In this document: positions 15,520 to 26,818 of the stretch, piece by piece
How the letters are laid out: the number at the start of each line of letters is the position of its first letter
How positions within the stretch are numbered: position 1 is the first letter of the stretch
Source: Pseudomonas sp. Irchel s3h17
GTDB taxonomy: Bacteria; Pseudomonadota; Gammaproteobacteria; Pseudomonadales; Pseudomonadaceae
DNA length: 64,000 bases
Assembly: GCF_900187505.1 (NCBI RefSeq)
Contig: NZ_FYDL01000002.1
Location: 248,001-312,000 of the forward strand
Reading direction: 5' to 3'
Notes under the pieces: model-generated
Told to the model about the DNA's origin: nothing
What the model saw: only the letters and a program-made list of their open reading frames with translations
The model's database searches: none
Program-made: the position numbers and the translations under genes

Positions 15520-15527
15520 GTGTGTGA

Positions 15528-16382
15528 TTACTTGATCAGGCCAACCCGCGAAAAATTCGGCAGATGACCGAGTTTGGGTTCCGGCCAGCTCATCCAGACC
15601 GCGAAAGCCTTGCCGACGATGTTCTGGTCGGGAACCATGCCGAGCAGGTTCTTGGGAATGCTTGGGTCATCCCAGTAGCGACTGTCGTTGGAGTTGTCGC
15701 GGTTGTCGCCCATCATGAAGTAGTGCCCGGCGGGCACGGTCCAGGAACGATCAGGCGTTGCGCGGTAGCGGCTCATTTCCTTGCGGATCATGTGCTCGGC
15801 GACGCCCAGTTTTTCCTTGTAGAGCTCGGCACTGCCCAGCGTACCCGGTTCGGAACCGACCAGCTGCTCGGCGATCGACTGGCCATTGACGAACAGGCGC
15901 TTGTCGGCGGTGTAGCGAATCTGGTCGCCCGGAAGGCCCACTACACGCTTGATGTAGTTGACGTTAGGGTCGCTTGGATAGCGAAACACCATCACATCCC
16001 CACGCTGTGGCTCGCCGACTTCGATGACTTTCTTGTCGAGTACCGGCAAGCGGATCCCGTAAGAAAACTTGTTCACCAGAATGAAGTCACCCACATCCAG
16101 GGTCGGTTTCATCGAACCGGACGGAATCTGGAACGGCTCGACCAGAAACGAACGCAGCACCAGCACGATGAACAGCACCGGGAAGAACGATTTGCCGTAT
16201 TCAACCAGCAAAGGTTCTTTGTTCAGCTTCTCGACCACCACCATGTCGGGTTGGCTGACACTGCCCTGATAAGAGGCAATGGCAGAGCGCCGACGCGGTG
16301 CCAGAAACACCAGGTCGAGCAACGCCAACAGACCGCAGACGAAGACAGCGATGACCAGCAACAGCGGGAAATTTAGTGACAT
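15528..16382 (-). CDS. lepB: Signal peptidase I
   Basis: A 284-residue inner-membrane serine protease that removes signal peptides from exported proteins. Two N-terminal membrane segments (about residues 4-26 and 64-80) precede the periplasmic catalytic domain. The Ser/Lys dyad is visible as Ser90 in IPSGSMKPTL and Lys145 in YIKRVVGLPGDQI, one residue off the E. coli numbering. A GDNRDNSNDSRYW box lies further on. The gene starts 5 nt after the lepA stop, forming the conserved lepA-lepB pair. Confidence 0.97.
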   Translation of the reverse strand: MSLNFPLLLVIAVFVCGLLALLDLVFLAPRRRSAIASYQGSVSQPDMVVVEKLNKEPLLVEYGKSFFPVLFIVLVLRSFLVEPFQIPSGSMKPTLDVGDFILVNKFSYGIRLPVLDKKVIEVGEPQRGDVMVFRYPSDPNVNYIKRVVGLPGDQIRYTADKRLFVNGQSIAEQLVGSEPGTLGSAELYKEKLGVAEHMIRKEMSRYRATPDRSWTVPAGHYFMMGDNRDNSNDSRYWDDPSIPKNLLGMVPDQNIVGKAFAVWMSWPEPKLGHLPNFSRVGLIK

Positions 16383-16387
16383 AGGAC

Positions 16388-18187
16388 CTAACTATCCAAC
16401 CTGAGCACAGCAAGGAAGGCTTCTTGTGGAATTTCCACGTTACCGACCTGCTTCATGCGTTTTTTACCGGCCTTTTGCTTTTCCAACAGCTTGCGCTTAC
16501 GGCTGACGTCGCCGCCGTAGCATTTGGCCAATACGTTCTTTCTGAGTGCCTTGACGGAGGTCCGCGCAATAATCTGCCCGCCAATGGCGGCCTGGATTGC
16601 GACGTCGAACATCTGGCGCGGAATCAGTTCTTTCATCTTTTCGGTCAACTGGCGACCTTTGTAGTGCGCATTATCCTTGTGCACGATCAGCGCCAGGGCG
16701 TCGACCTTGTCACCATTGATCAGCACATCCAGCTTGACCAGATTAGCTGATTGATAACGGTCGAAGTGGTAATCCAGCGAAGCATAGCCGCGACTGGTGG
16801 ATTTCAGACGGTCGAAGAAGTCCAGGACCACTTCGTTCATCGGCAAATCGTAGGTCACCTGGACCTGGGAGCCGAGGAACAGCATGTCGTGCTGCACGCC
16901 ACGCTTCTCGATGCACAGGGTGATGACGTTGCCCAGGTGCTCTTGCGGCACAAGAATGTTGGCCCGAACGATCGGTTCGCGCATGTCTTCGATGGCCGAC
17001 AGATCCGGCAGCTTGGACGGGTTGTCGACGTAGATCGTTTCGCCGCTCTTGAGCAGCAGCTCGAAGATTACCGTCGGCGCGGTGGTGATCAGGTCCAGGT
17101 CGTACTCGCGCTCCAGGCGCTCCTGGATGATCTCCATGTGCAGCATGCCGAGGAACCCGCAACGGAAGCCGAAGCCCAGCGCGTCGGAGCTTTCCGGGGT
17201 GTATTGCAGCGACGAGTCGTTCAGGGTGAGCTTTTGCAGCGCTTCGCGGAAATCTTCGAAGTCGTCGGAGCTGACCGGGAACAGACCGGCGTACACCTGC
17301 GGCTGAATGCGCTTGAAACCTGGCAGCACATCGACGTCCGGCGTCGAACTCAAGGTCAGGGTGTCGCCCACTGGCGCACCGTGAATGTCCTTGATACCGG
17401 CAATGATGAAGCCTACTTCACCGGCCTTCAGGTCAACGGTGGCGGTGTGTTTCGGGTTGAAGACACCGACGCTGTCCACCAGATGGATCTTGCCGGTGGA
17501 TTTCACCAGGATCTTGTCGCCCTTCTTCACGCGGCCGTGGCGCACGCGAACCAGGGAGACAACGCCCAGGTAGTTGTCGAACCAGGAGTCGATGATCAAC
17601 GCTTGCAGCGGGTCTTCGATATTCCCGGTCGGCGCTGGAATAGTGTGTACCAGGCGCTCGAGCACTTCATCGACGCCCTGGCCGGTCTTGGCACTGCAGG
17701 TCACTGCGTCAGTGGCATCGATGCCGATGATTTTTTCGATTTCTTCTTTGACGCGGTCCGGATCGGCCTGTGGCAGATCGATCTTGTTCAGCACCGGCAT
17801 CACTTCCAGGCCCTGCTCGATCGCCGTGTAGCAGTTGGCAACCGATTGAGCCTCGACGCCTTGACCGGCATCGACCACCAGCAGCGCACCTTCACAGGCC
17901 GCCAGCGAACGACTGACCTCATAGGTGAAGTCGACGTGGCCCGGGGTGTCAATGAAGTTCAGCTGATACTTGATGCCGTCTCTAGCGGTGTAATACAGGG
18001 TAACGCTATGCGCCTTGATGGTGATCCCGCGTTCACGCTCAAGGTCCATGGAGTCCAGTACCTGGGCTTCCATTTCGCGCTCGGCCAAGCCGCCGCACAT
18101 CTGGATGAAGCGATCGGCCAGCGTCGACTTGCCATGGTCAATGTGGGCGATGATGGAGAAATTGCGGATATGACTCAAATCACTCAC
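16388..18187 (-). CDS. lepA: Elongation factor 4 (back-translocating GTPase)
   Basis: A 599-residue translation GTPase acting on the ribosome in elongation and 30S biogenesis. It has the G1 motif [21 protein letters not shown], and NKIDLPQAD as G4, followed by EF-G-like domains II, III and V and the LepA-specific C-terminal domain ([17 protein letters not shown]). In P. aeruginosa and P. putida lepA follows mucD. Here it follows the terminator of lptG, so it must have its own promoter. Confidence 0.97.
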   Translation of the reverse strand: MSDLSHIRNFSIIAHIDHGKSTLADRFIQMCGGLAEREMEAQVLDSMDLERERGITIKAHSVTLYYTARDGIKYQLNFIDTPGHVDFTYEVSRSLAACEGALLVVDAGQGVEAQSVANCYTAIEQGLEVMPVLNKIDLPQADPDRVKEEIEKIIGIDATDAVTCSAKTGQGVDEVLERLVHTIPAPTGNIEDPLQALIIDSWFDNYLGVVSLVRVRHGRVKKGDKILVKSTGKIHLVDSVGVFNPKHTATVDLKAGEVGFIIAGIKDIHGAPVGDTLTLSSTPDVDVLPGFKRIQPQVYAGLFPVSSDDFEDFREALQKLTLNDSSLQYTPESSDALGFGFRCGFLGMLHMEIIQERLEREYDLDLITTAPTVIFELLLKSGETIYVDNPSKLPDLSAIEDMREPIVRANILVPQEHLGNVITLCIEKRGVQHDMLFLGSQVQVTYDLPMNEVVLDFFDRLKSTSRGYASLDYHFDRYQSANLVKLDVLINGDKVDALALIVHKDNAHYKGRQLTEKMKELIPRQMFDVAIQAAIGGQIIARTSVKALRKNVLAKCYGGDVSRKRKLLEKQKAGKKRMKQVGNVEIPQEAFLAVLRLDS

Positions 18188-18239
18188 GGATCAACACTCA
18201 AAAAGGCTGCAGGCATAGCCCGCCGAAAAATAGCCGGGA

Positions 18240-18269
18240 ATTGTACCTGATACACGACGCAAGCGTCAC
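18240..18269 (-). promoter_or_regulatory. Candidate sigma-70 promoter of lepA with an overlapping palindrome
   Basis: On the minus strand, GTGACG (18264-18269) is followed 18 nt later by TACAAT (18240-18245), about 50 bp before lepA. The -35 region lies within the palindrome GCAAGCG-TGA-CGCTTGC (18259-18275), which could be an operator. Position and fit to consensus are the only evidence. Confidence 0.4.
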
Positions 18270-18293
18270 GCTTGCAGGTCAATGGCGTCGAAT

Positions 18294-18326
18294 GCAAAAA
18301 CGCCCCGCTCTTGCGAACGGGGCGTC
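18294..18326 (-). terminator. Rho-independent terminator of lptFG
   Basis: On the minus strand ACGCCCCG pairs with CGGGGCGT around a 10-nt loop and is followed by TTTTTG. It lies about 35 bp after the lptG stop and insulates lepA from lptFG. Confidence 0.85.
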
Positions 18327-18359
18327 CAATAGGCTCAGCAAAGACTGAAAATACTGCGC

Positions 18360-19421
18360 TCAACCCGCTCGGCGCAGCAGCCAGTAGCCTGCCAGCGCGC
18401 AGACTCCGGCCGGCAGCAGCACCGCTAAAAGCGGTGGAAAACCGAACACCAGGCTCGAGGGCCCCAGCAAATCCTGGACGATACGGAAGGTAAAGCCCAC
18501 CAGTACCCCAGTGAACACCCGCTGACCCAGGGTCACCGAACGCAACGGGCCGAAGATGAAGGAAATCGCCATCAACACCAGTGCCGCGGTGACCAACGGC
18601 TGCAACACCTTGACCCAAAATGCCAGCCAGTAACGACCGTTGTTCAGCCCCTGTTCCGCCAGGTAGTGGATGTAACCCCACAAACCGGTGATCGACAGAG
18701 AGTCCGGCGCCATCACTACAGTACTGAGCAATTGCGGGTTCAAGGTGACATTCCAGCGCTCCGACGGCGTATTAACCACTTCACTGCGCTTGTCGTGGAA
18801 CAGCGTGGTGGTAACGTCGCTCAGCGTCCAGTGATCCGTGTCGAACTCGGCACGCCTGGCGAAGCTCGACGACAGCAGATGCCGCTCGTTGTCGAAACGA
18901 TAGCGGGTCACCCCATACAACAGGCCGTTAGGCTGCACGGCGTTGACATGTATGAACTCGTCGCCCTGACGGTGCCACAAGCCGTGCTTGGCACTTTGCG
19001 AATCACCACTGCCCTGAGCCAGCGAGCGATTGGCCTGAGCGATGGTTTCCGTCGCCGGCGCCACGTACTCACCAATCAGCAGGCCGGCCACCATCAGCAC
19101 CAGCATCGGCTTCATCACGGCCCAGACGATCCGCCCGATCGACACGCCCGCTGCACGCATGATGGTCAGCTCGCTGTTGCTGGCCAGGCCGCCAAGCCCG
19201 ATCAGGCAACCGATCAGCGCCGCCATCGGCAACATGTCGTACAGGCGACGCGGCGCCGTCAGCAACACATAGCTCAGGACATCCATCACGGTGTAGGTGT
19301 CGCTGGCATCACCCATTTCATCAATGAACGCGAACAGCGTCGCCAGGCCGAGGATGATCCCCAGTACCGCCAGGATCGCCAGGAACACACTGCTACCAAT
19401 GTAGCGATCGAGCTTAACCAC
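18360..19421 (-). CDS. lptG: LPS export permease LptG
   Basis: A 353-residue inner-membrane subunit of the LptB2FG transporter, which extracts lipopolysaccharide from the inner membrane and passes it to LptC. The six-helix pattern shows as N-terminal membrane segments (YIGSSVFLAILAVLGIILG, then around residues 60 and 100), a large periplasmic jellyroll in the middle, and C-terminal segments ending ALAGYWLLRRAG. It starts with GTG at 19421 and overlaps the end of lptF by 8 nt, as expected for a coupled pair. Confidence 0.95.
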   Translation of the reverse strand: MVKLDRYIGSSVFLAILAVLGIILGLATLFAFIDEMGDASDTYTVMDVLSYVLLTAPRRLYDMLPMAALIGCLIGLGGLASNSELTIMRAAGVSIGRIVWAVMKPMLVLMVAGLLIGEYVAPATETIAQANRSLAQGSGDSQSAKHGLWHRQGDEFIHVNAVQPNGLLYGVTRYRFDNERHLLSSSFARRAEFDTDHWTLSDVTTTLFHDKRSEVVNTPSERWNVTLNPQLLSTVVMAPDSLSITGLWGYIHYLAEQGLNNGRYWLAFWVKVLQPLVTAALVLMAISFIFGPLRSVTLGQRVFTGVLVGFTFRIVQDLLGPSSLVFGFPPLLAVLLPAGVCALAGYWLLRRAG

Positions 19422-20532
19422 GAGCCACCTCCAACGTGCTGCGGCGACTCGCCATCTTCAAGCGCAACGGTTCCCAGTACAGCAAGCCCAGGCCAATGGC
19501 CAGGAAGATCCCGTGAACCCACCACAGGCCCAACGCGGGCGGCAGCTTGCCTTTTTCCAGGGCGCCGCGCGCGGCAATCAGGATCGTCAGGTAGGCCATG
19601 TAGAGAAGAATCGCCGGCAGCAGCTTGAGGAAACGGCCCTGGCGCGGATTGACCCGCGACAATGGCACCGCCATCAGGGTCACGATGAAGACCAGCAACG
19701 GCAACGACAGGCGCCATTGCAATTCGGCACGGGAGCGCACGTCATCGTTGCCCATCAGCGTGCGGGTGCTGATTGCATCACGATCGGTCACTTCGTCACT
19801 GACGTCAGGCTTTGGCAGCAGCATGCCATGGGTGTCGTATTTGATGACCCGGTAATCGGCCTGTCCCGGACTGCCGTCGTAGCGATAGCCGTTTTCCAGG
19901 ATCAGGTAGCGGTTGCCGTCCGGCATGATTTCCTGACGACCGCTTTCAGCCACCAGGACCGAGATGCCACGGTCCTTTTTGTCGGATGAGAGGTTCTTTT
20001 GCGACATGAACACGCCCGACAGGTTGACGCGGTCATCCGACAGTTTCTCGGTGTAGGTCACTCGGGTGCCGTCGCGCAGGGCCTGGAAACGGCCTGGCTC
20101 CAACGTATCGAATTCGGTCAGCGCGTCCTGGGAGTTCAGCAGCAGTTGAAACTGGTTGGCACCTTGCGGGGCCAGGCTCAGGCTCAGCCACGCCACCAGC
20201 AAGGCAACCAGCGTGGCCGGAAACAACGTATAGGCAAACAGGCGCTGCTGGCTCATGCCAGTGGCCGAGAGCACGGTCATCTCGCTTTCCAGATAGAGAC
20301 GACCGTAGGCCAGCAGAATCCCCAGGAACAACCCCAGCGGCAGGATCAGTTGCAGGAAGCCCGGCAGGCGGAAGCCCATGATCAGGAACAGCGAACCCGG
20401 ATCCAGAAGCCCCGCGGCAGCCTGGGCGAGGTATTTGATGAAGCGTCCGCTCATGATGATGACCAACAGCACGGCGCTGACAGCGCTCAGGGTCACCAGG
20501 ACTTCGCGGGACAGATAACGGAAGACGATCAA
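19414..20532 (-). CDS. lptF: LPS export permease LptF
   Basis: A 372-residue partner of LptG in the LptB2FG lipopolysaccharide exporter. It begins MIVFRYLSREVLVTLSAV and has paired N-terminal and C-terminal membrane regions around a periplasmic jellyroll. I chose the TTG at 20532 because GGAG lies 8 nt before it and the protein then starts as in P. aeruginosa. A GTG at 20541 is in frame but sits directly on that GGAG. A good sigma-70 promoter precedes it, and pepA is divergent. Confidence 0.93.
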   Translation of the reverse strand: MIVFRYLSREVLVTLSAVSAVLLVIIMSGRFIKYLAQAAAGLLDPGSLFLIMGFRLPGFLQLILPLGLFLGILLAYGRLYLESEMTVLSATGMSQQRLFAYTLFPATLVALLVAWLSLSLAPQGANQFQLLLNSQDALTEFDTLEPGRFQALRDGTRVTYTEKLSDDRVNLSGVFMSQKNLSSDKKDRGISVLVAESGRQEIMPDGNRYLILENGYRYDGSPGQADYRVIKYDTHGMLLPKPDVSDEVTDRDAISTRTLMGNDDVRSRAELQWRLSLPLLVFIVTLMAVPLSRVNPRQGRFLKLLPAILLYMAYLTILIAARGALEKGKLPPALGLWWVHGIFLAIGLGLLYWEPLRLKMASRRSTLEVARG

Positions 20533-20617
20533 ACCAGACACTCCAGGGTTGTCAGGCTAAGGCGGCCAAACAAGCAAACAGCGGCCAGCAAGGCTGAGCC
20601 ACTCGAAAAGATGCCGC

Positions 20618-20646
20618 ATTATCCTGTGATTGGCCGCGCCTGTCAC
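20618..20646 (-). promoter_or_regulatory. Sigma-70 promoter of lptFG
   Basis: On the minus strand GTGACA (20641-20646), an exact 17-nt spacer and GATAAT (20618-20623) match the consensus at 5 of 6 positions in each box. It lies about 85 bp before lptF in the 301-bp gap shared with divergent pepA. I saw no equally good promoter for pepA in that gap. Confidence 0.65.
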
Positions 20647-20767
20647 TTCGCACGCTCAAGCAGGCATGCATTGCATTAAAGATCAGCTTGGCGAGGGTTG
20701 TCTGGCTCGGGCGCGAGGTTCAAACTGCGGCCTTTGTCGCAGGCTGTACCAGCGTCTTTCCAAATAG

Positions 20768-22324
<1,557 letters not shown>

Positions 22325-22384
22325 AACCGATGACCTTGCACGGCGTCGCTCATGGGTGACGCCGCTCAAGGCTCAGGAACCGCA

Positions 22385-22813
22385 ATGACCAAAGTCGACT
22401 TCTATATCCTGCCCAGTGCCGATCCGTCCGCACGACTGGATTTTGCCTGCAAACTCACCGACAAGGCCTGGCGCATGGGCCACCGCATCTACCTGCATTG
22501 CAGCGATGCCGCTCAGCGCGACGATCTCGATGCGCGACTGTGGGCCTTCAAAGGTGAAAGCTTCGTACCCCACGGCCATGCCGAAAGCGAACCGGACGGC
22601 TTGATTGTGCTGGGTGTCGGAGACGATCCAGGGCAGCACCAGGACCTGCTGGTCAATCTTGACCTCAAGGTCCCCTCCTTTGCCCAGCGCTTTGCCCGTG
22701 TGGCGGAAGTGGTGGTAGAAGACCCGACTATCCGTCAGGCCGCGCGGGAGAGTTTCCGCTTCTACCGCGAACAGGGCTATCCTCTGCAAGATCACCGTCT
22801 ACAGCGACTCTGA
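22385..22813 (+). CDS. holC: DNA polymerase III subunit chi
   Basis: A 142-residue accessory subunit of the clamp-loader complex that binds SSB and, in E. coli, pairs with psi. Recognised from the start TKVDFYILPSADPSARLDFACKLTDKAW and the GHRIYLHCSD block, both typical of HolC. The ATG at 22385 is preceded by AGGA. An in-frame ATG 11 codons upstream has no such site. The gene follows pepA by 60 bp. Confidence 0.9.
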   Translation: MTKVDFYILPSADPSARLDFACKLTDKAWRMGHRIYLHCSDAAQRDDLDARLWAFKGESFVPHGHAESEPDGLIVLGVGDDPGQHQDLLVNLDLKVPSFAQRFARVAEVVVEDPTIRQAARESFRFYREQGYPLQDHRLQRL

Positions 22814-22820
22814 GTACACG

Positions 22821-23240
22821 ATGGACACGCCAAATCCGCTGCAAAAGTCTGCGCACCTGCTGGATGACCTCGAGTCGATCCGCCAACTGCTCGGCGATGA
22901 CAACCTGCAACCGCCCCTGCTGACCGAAACCGTCACGCCGGAAGGTGATGAAGGCCAGATTCCCTTGCTGTTCGATCAGATCAGCGGCAAACCGCCTGCT
23001 GCCGCCGTCGAGCAACCAGCCCCTCAACCTGCCCCTGCGCCTGCGCCGGTGGCCGAACCCGCTCCAGCGACGACAGCCCGGCAAGCGGCCGACGTCATGC
23101 TGCACCTGGACAGCGAACTGCGCGCCGCCGCGCAATTGATCATGCAAGACGTCATTGATGACTTTGCCCCGCACATCGAGACAGAAATCAAACGTCGCCT
23201 CGATGCGCGAATGGAACGGCTGTTGAGCCAGTACGAATAG
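22821..23240 (+). CDS. Conserved hypothetical protein linked to holC
   Basis: A 139-residue protein starting 7 nt after holC, so co-transcribed with it. The N-terminal half (MDTPNPLQKSAHLLDDLESI) is acidic. The middle is a proline/alanine-rich linker (about residues 55-90), and the end is a predicted amphipathic helix (LIMQDVIDDFAPHIETEIKR). A similar small gene occupies this place between holC and valS in other pseudomonads. A role in the replisome is suggested only by position. Confidence 0.75.
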   Translation: MDTPNPLQKSAHLLDDLESIRQLLGDDNLQPPLLTETVTPEGDEGQIPLLFDQISGKPPAAAVEQPAPQPAPAPAPVAEPAPATTARQAADVMLHLDSELRAAAQLIMQDVIDDFAPHIETEIKRRLDARMERLLSQYE

Positions 23241-23263
23241 CTCAAGTATGTGAGTGGGCTTCT

Positions 23264-23393
23264 GTGGCGAGGGAGCTTGCTCCCGCTCGACTGCGCAGCA
23301 GTCGCAAACCTGAGCATGCGATTAGCCTGATACAACGCAGTTGCAGATTTCAGGGCCGCTTCGCACCCCGGCGGAGCAAGCTCCCTCGCCACA
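23264..23393. repeat. REP pair between the holC operon and valS
   Basis: A left unit starts GTGGCGAGGGAGCTTGCTCC at 23264, and an inverted partner (GGAGCAAGCTCCCTCGCCAC) ends near 23392. The inner loops differ from the 13.6-kb copy (CGACTGCGCAGCAGTCG here), with paired changes keeping the hairpin. The right arm lacks one base of the usual GCGGGAGC. Confidence 0.88.
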
Positions 23394-23505
23394 GGCTCAT
23401 TCCTTATTAGTTCCGCGCACCGTCCGCACCCGCTCGCCCTTCGCCCCATGCCCCGCTATACTTGCCGGCTTTTCCTGAATAAATGCCAATAGGGTCCCGC
23501 CGCGC

Positions 23506-26352
23506 ATGGATAAGACCTACCAGCCGCACGCCATTGAAACTTCCTGGTACAACACCTGGGAGTCCGAGAACTACTTCGCCCCGCAAGGCGCGGGCGATTC
23601 CTACACCATCATGATCCCGCCGCCGAACGTCACTGGCAGCCTGCACATGGGCCATGGCTTCAACAACGCGATCATGGACGCCCTGATCCGTTTCCGCCGC
23701 ATGCAGGGTCGCAACACCCTGTGGCAACCGGGCACCGACCACGCCGGTATCGCCACGCAAATGCTGGTGGAACGCCAGCTCGAAGCCAAGGGCCAGAACC
23801 GCCACGACCTGGGCCGCGAGAAGTTCCTCGAGAAAGTCTGGGAATGGAAAGACGAGTCCGGCGGCAACATCAGCCGTCAGATCCGCCGCCTCGGCTCGTC
23901 CGTGGACTGGAGCCGCGAGCGCTTCACCATGGACGACGGCCTGTCGGAAGCGGTTAAAGAAGCGTTCGTACGCCTGCACGAAGACGGCCTGATCTACCGC
24001 GGCAAGCGCCTGGTCAACTGGGACACCAAGCTGCACACGGCGATTTCCGACCTCGAAGTGGAAAACCACGACGAGAAAGGCTCCCTGTGGAACCTCAAGT
24101 ACCCGCTGGCCGACGGCGCCAGGACGGCTGAAGGCAATGACTTCCTGATCGTCGCGACCACCCGTCCGGAAACCATGCTCGGCGACTCCGCCGTGGCCGT
24201 TAACCCGAACGATGAGCGCTACAAAGCCCTGATCGGCAAGTTTGTCGACCTGCCACTGGTTGGCCGGCGCATCCCGATCATCGCCGACGATTACTGCGAC
24301 CCTGAATTCGGCACCGGCTGCGTGAAAATCACCCCGGCCCACGATTTCAACGACTACGAAGTCGGCAAGCGCCACAACCTGCCGCTGCTGAACATCTTCG
24401 ACAAGAACGCCGCCGTGCTGCCAGCCTGCCAGGTGTTCAACCTCGACGGCACCCTGAACGACACCATCGACGGCAAGATCCCGGCGGAATACGCCGGCCT
24501 CGACCGCTTCGAAGCGCGCAAGCAAATCGTCGCCGCGTTCGAAGGCGCGGGCCTGCTGGTCAGCGTCGACGATCACGCCCTGAAAGTACCGAAGGGCGAC
24601 CGTTCCGGCACCATCATTGAGCCGTGGCTGACCGACCAGTGGTACGTGTCCACCAAGCCGCTGGCAGAGCCGGCCATTGCAGCCGTTGAAGACGGCCGCA
24701 TCCAGTTCGTGCCAAAACAGTACGAGAACATGTACTTCTCGTGGATGCGCGACATCCAGGACTGGTGCATCAGCCGTCAGCTGTGGTGGGGCCACCGGAT
24801 CCCGGCCTGGTACGACGAGTCGGGCAAGGTCTATGTCGGCCGCGACGAAGCCGAAGTGCGTGCCAAGCACAACCTGGGCGCCGACGTTGCACTGCAGCAG
24901 GACAACGACGTACTCGACACCTGGTTCAGCTCGGGCCTGTGGACCTTCTCCACCCTCGGCTGGCCGCAGCAGACTGAGTTCCTGAAGAAGTTCCACTCCA
25001 CCGACGTGCTGGTGACCGGCTTCGACATCATTTTCTTCTGGGTTGCCCGGATGATCATGCTCACCATGCACCTGGTGAAAAACGAAGACGGCACACCGCA
25101 GGTTCCGTTCAAGACCGTGTATGTGCATGGCCTGGTGCGGGATGGCCTGGGCCAGAAAATGTCCAAGTCCAAGGGCAACGTCCTTGACCCGCTGGACATC
25201 ATCGACGGTATCGAACTGGAAGCCCTGGTGCAGAAACGCACCTCCGGCATGATGCAGCCGAAACTGGCGAAGAAGATCGAGAAGCAGACCCGCGACGAGT
25301 TCGCCGACGGCATCGCCAGCTACGGCACCGACGCCCTGCGCTTCACGTTTTGCTCGCTGGCGTCCACCGGTCGCGACATCAAGTTCGACATGGGCCGCGT
25401 CGAAGGCTATCGCAACTTCTGCAACAAGATCTGGAACGCCGCTCGCTACGTGCTGGACAAGGGCGAGGACTGCGGTCAGAACGGCGAAGCCTACGAGCTG
25501 TCGCTGGCCGATCGCTGGATCATTTCCCAGCTGCAGCGCACCGAAGCCGAAGTGACCCGTCAACTCGACCAGTTCCGTTTCGACCTGGCCGCACAAGCCT
25601 TGTACGAGTTCATCTGGAACCAGTATTGCGACTGGTACCTGGAGCTGTCCAAGCCTGTGCTGTGGGACGAAAACGCACCGGTCGAACGTCAGCGTGGCAC
25701 CCGCCGCACCCTGGTTCGCGTACTGGAAGTGGCCCTGCGCCTGGCTCACCCGTTCATGCCGTTCATCACCGAAGAAATCTGGCAGCGCCTGGCGCCGCTG
25801 GCCGGTATCGAAGGCAAGACCATCATGCTGCAACCTTGGCCGGTGGCCGTTGAAGCACGCATCGATCAAGCCGCCGAAGACGACATCGAATGGCTCAAGG
25901 GCCTGATGCTCGGCACGCGCAACATCCGTGGCGAGATGAACATTGGCCCGGGCAAGCCACTGCCACTGTTCCTGAAGAACGTCTCCGCCGAAGACCAGCG
26001 TCGCCTCACCGAGAACGAAGCCTTGCTCAAGAAGCTGGCCCGCCTCGAGTCGATCACCGTCCTGGCGGCCGGCGAAGAAGCACCGCTGTCCGCCACCGCT
26101 TTGGTCGGCGAGATGGAAGTGCTGGTGCCAATGGCCGGCCTGATCGACAAGAGTGCGGAACTTGCGCGCCTGGACAAGGAAATCCAGCGCCTGCAAGGCG
26201 AAGTGCAACGCGTTGGCGGCAAGCTGTCCAATGCCGGCTTCGTGGACAAGGCCCCGGCCGAAGTCATCGAGAAGGAACGCGCCAAACTGGCCGAAGCCGA
26301 ACAGGCTCTGGGCAAGCTGGCCGAGCAGCATGCGCGGATTGCCAGTCTGTAA
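23506..26352 (+). CDS. valS: Valine--tRNA ligase
   Basis: A 948-residue class I aminoacyl-tRNA synthetase charging tRNA-Val. The HIGH-type motif appears as [14 protein letters not shown] (near residue 45) and KMSKSKGN lies near 550. Between them is the CP1 editing domain ([17 protein letters not shown]). A C-terminal coiled coil ([20 protein letters not shown]) contacts the tRNA. Length and start ([15 protein letters not shown]) are normal. Its terminator has been interrupted by a small mobile element. Confidence 0.98.
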   Translation: MDKTYQPHAIETSWYNTWESENYFAPQGAGDSYTIMIPPPNVTGSLHMGHGFNNAIMDALIRFRRMQGRNTLWQPGTDHAGIATQMLVERQLEAKGQNRHDLGREKFLEKVWEWKDESGGNISRQIRRLGSSVDWSRERFTMDDGLSEAVKEAFVRLHEDGLIYRGKRLVNWDTKLHTAISDLEVENHDEKGSLWNLKYPLADGARTAEGNDFLIVATTRPETMLGDSAVAVNPNDERYKALIGKFVDLPLVGRRIPIIADDYCDPEFGTGCVKITPAHDFNDYEVGKRHNLPLLNIFDKNAAVLPACQVFNLDGTLNDTIDGKIPAEYAGLDRFEARKQIVAAFEGAGLLVSVDDHALKVPKGDRSGTIIEPWLTDQWYVSTKPLAEPAIAAVEDGRIQFVPKQYENMYFSWMRDIQDWCISRQLWWGHRIPAWYDESGKVYVGRDEAEVRAKHNLGADVALQQDNDVLDTWFSSGLWTFSTLGWPQQTEFLKKFHSTDVLVTGFDIIFFWVARMIMLTMHLVKNEDGTPQVPFKTVYVHGLVRDGLGQKMSKSKGNVLDPLDIIDGIELEALVQKRTSGMMQPKLAKKIEKQTRDEFADGIASYGTDALRFTFCSLASTGRDIKFDMGRVEGYRNFCNKIWNAARYVLDKGEDCGQNGEAYELSLADRWIISQLQRTEAEVTRQLDQFRFDLAAQALYEFIWNQYCDWYLELSKPVLWDENAPVERQRGTRRTLVRVLEVALRLAHPFMPFITEEIWQRLAPLAGIEGKTIMLQPWPVAVEARIDQAAEDDIEWLKGLMLGTRNIRGEMNIGPGKPLPLFLKNVSAEDQRRLTENEALLKKLARLESITVLAAGEEAPLSATALVGEMEVLVPMAGLIDKSAELARLDKEIQRLQGEVQRVGGKLSNAGFVDKAPAEVIEKERAKLAEAEQALGKLAEQHARIASL

Positions 26353-26369
26353 CGGCAACACGCAATGAT

Positions 26370-26586
26370 AAAGGGAGGCCCATGTGGCTAATGCCGGTCA
26401 GTTAAGAGAAATAAAGCCGAACACGAAACCTGTGGCGAGGGAGCTTGCTCCCGCTGGGCTGCGTAGCAGCCCCAAAACAGGGCCGCTTTGCGCCCCAGCG
26501 GGAGCAAGCTCCCTCGCCACGGGTACTATGTTCGACTGGTCTTTGGCTTAACTGATCGGCATTAGGCCCATGTGGCCTCCCTTTTT
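26370..26586 (+). terminator. valS terminator split by an insertion
   Basis: AAAGGGAGGCC (26370-26380) and GGCCTCCCTTTTT (26574-26586) are the two arms of a rho-independent terminator, now 193 nt apart. Removing the 176-bp element and one 12-bp duplicate rejoins them as an 8-bp stem with a CATGT loop and a T-run. The long insert can itself fold into REP hairpins, so some termination may remain. Confidence 0.8.
26389..26564. mobile_element. 176-bp MITE-like element with IS4-type ends, carrying a REP pair
   Basis: The left end is TAATGCCGGTCAGTTAAG and the right end CTTAACTGATCGGCATTA: 18-bp inverted repeats with one mismatch. The right end matches, from memory, the terminal repeat of E. coli IS4. 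Identical 12-bp copies of GGCCCATGTGGC flank it (26377-26388 and 26565-26576), in the size range of IS4-family target duplications. There is no transposase gene. A GTGGCGAGGG-type REP pair fills the inside (26432-26520). Confidence 0.85.
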
Positions 26587-26620
26587 CATGCCCGGTACAC
26601 TCTCCCCAGCACTACAAGTC

Positions 26621-26647
26621 CCCTGTGGGAGCGGGCTTGCCCGCGAA
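26621..26647. repeat. REP unit of the GTGGGAGCGGGCTTGCCCGC family
   Basis: CCTGTGGGAGCGGGCTTGCC begins at 26622 and continues CGCGAA. The expected inverted partner downstream is decayed (CCAAGCCCGCGACC near 26709). It lies in the 466-bp valS-rlmF gap, together with the split terminator and the MITE. The remainder of that gap (26650-26818) shows no gene. Confidence 0.75.
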
Positions 26648-26818
26648 ACGATTGCACATTCGACATTGATACTGCCTGACACTGCGCCTCCGTCGGAACG
26701 CCGCCCGGACCAAGCCCGCGACCACCGTCGAGCATCGTGCTTTTTGCAATTGGGTTCACAACGGCTGAATGTGGGACAATGCCCGCCTCTTTTAGCCATA
26801 CCCGAATCGATCACATCA

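Noticed and set aside
23407..26361. 984-codon frame opposite valS, and the 893-codon frame at 54786-57467 opposite alg44-algK
   Set aside because: Antisense shadows of well-identified genes with no recognisable domains.
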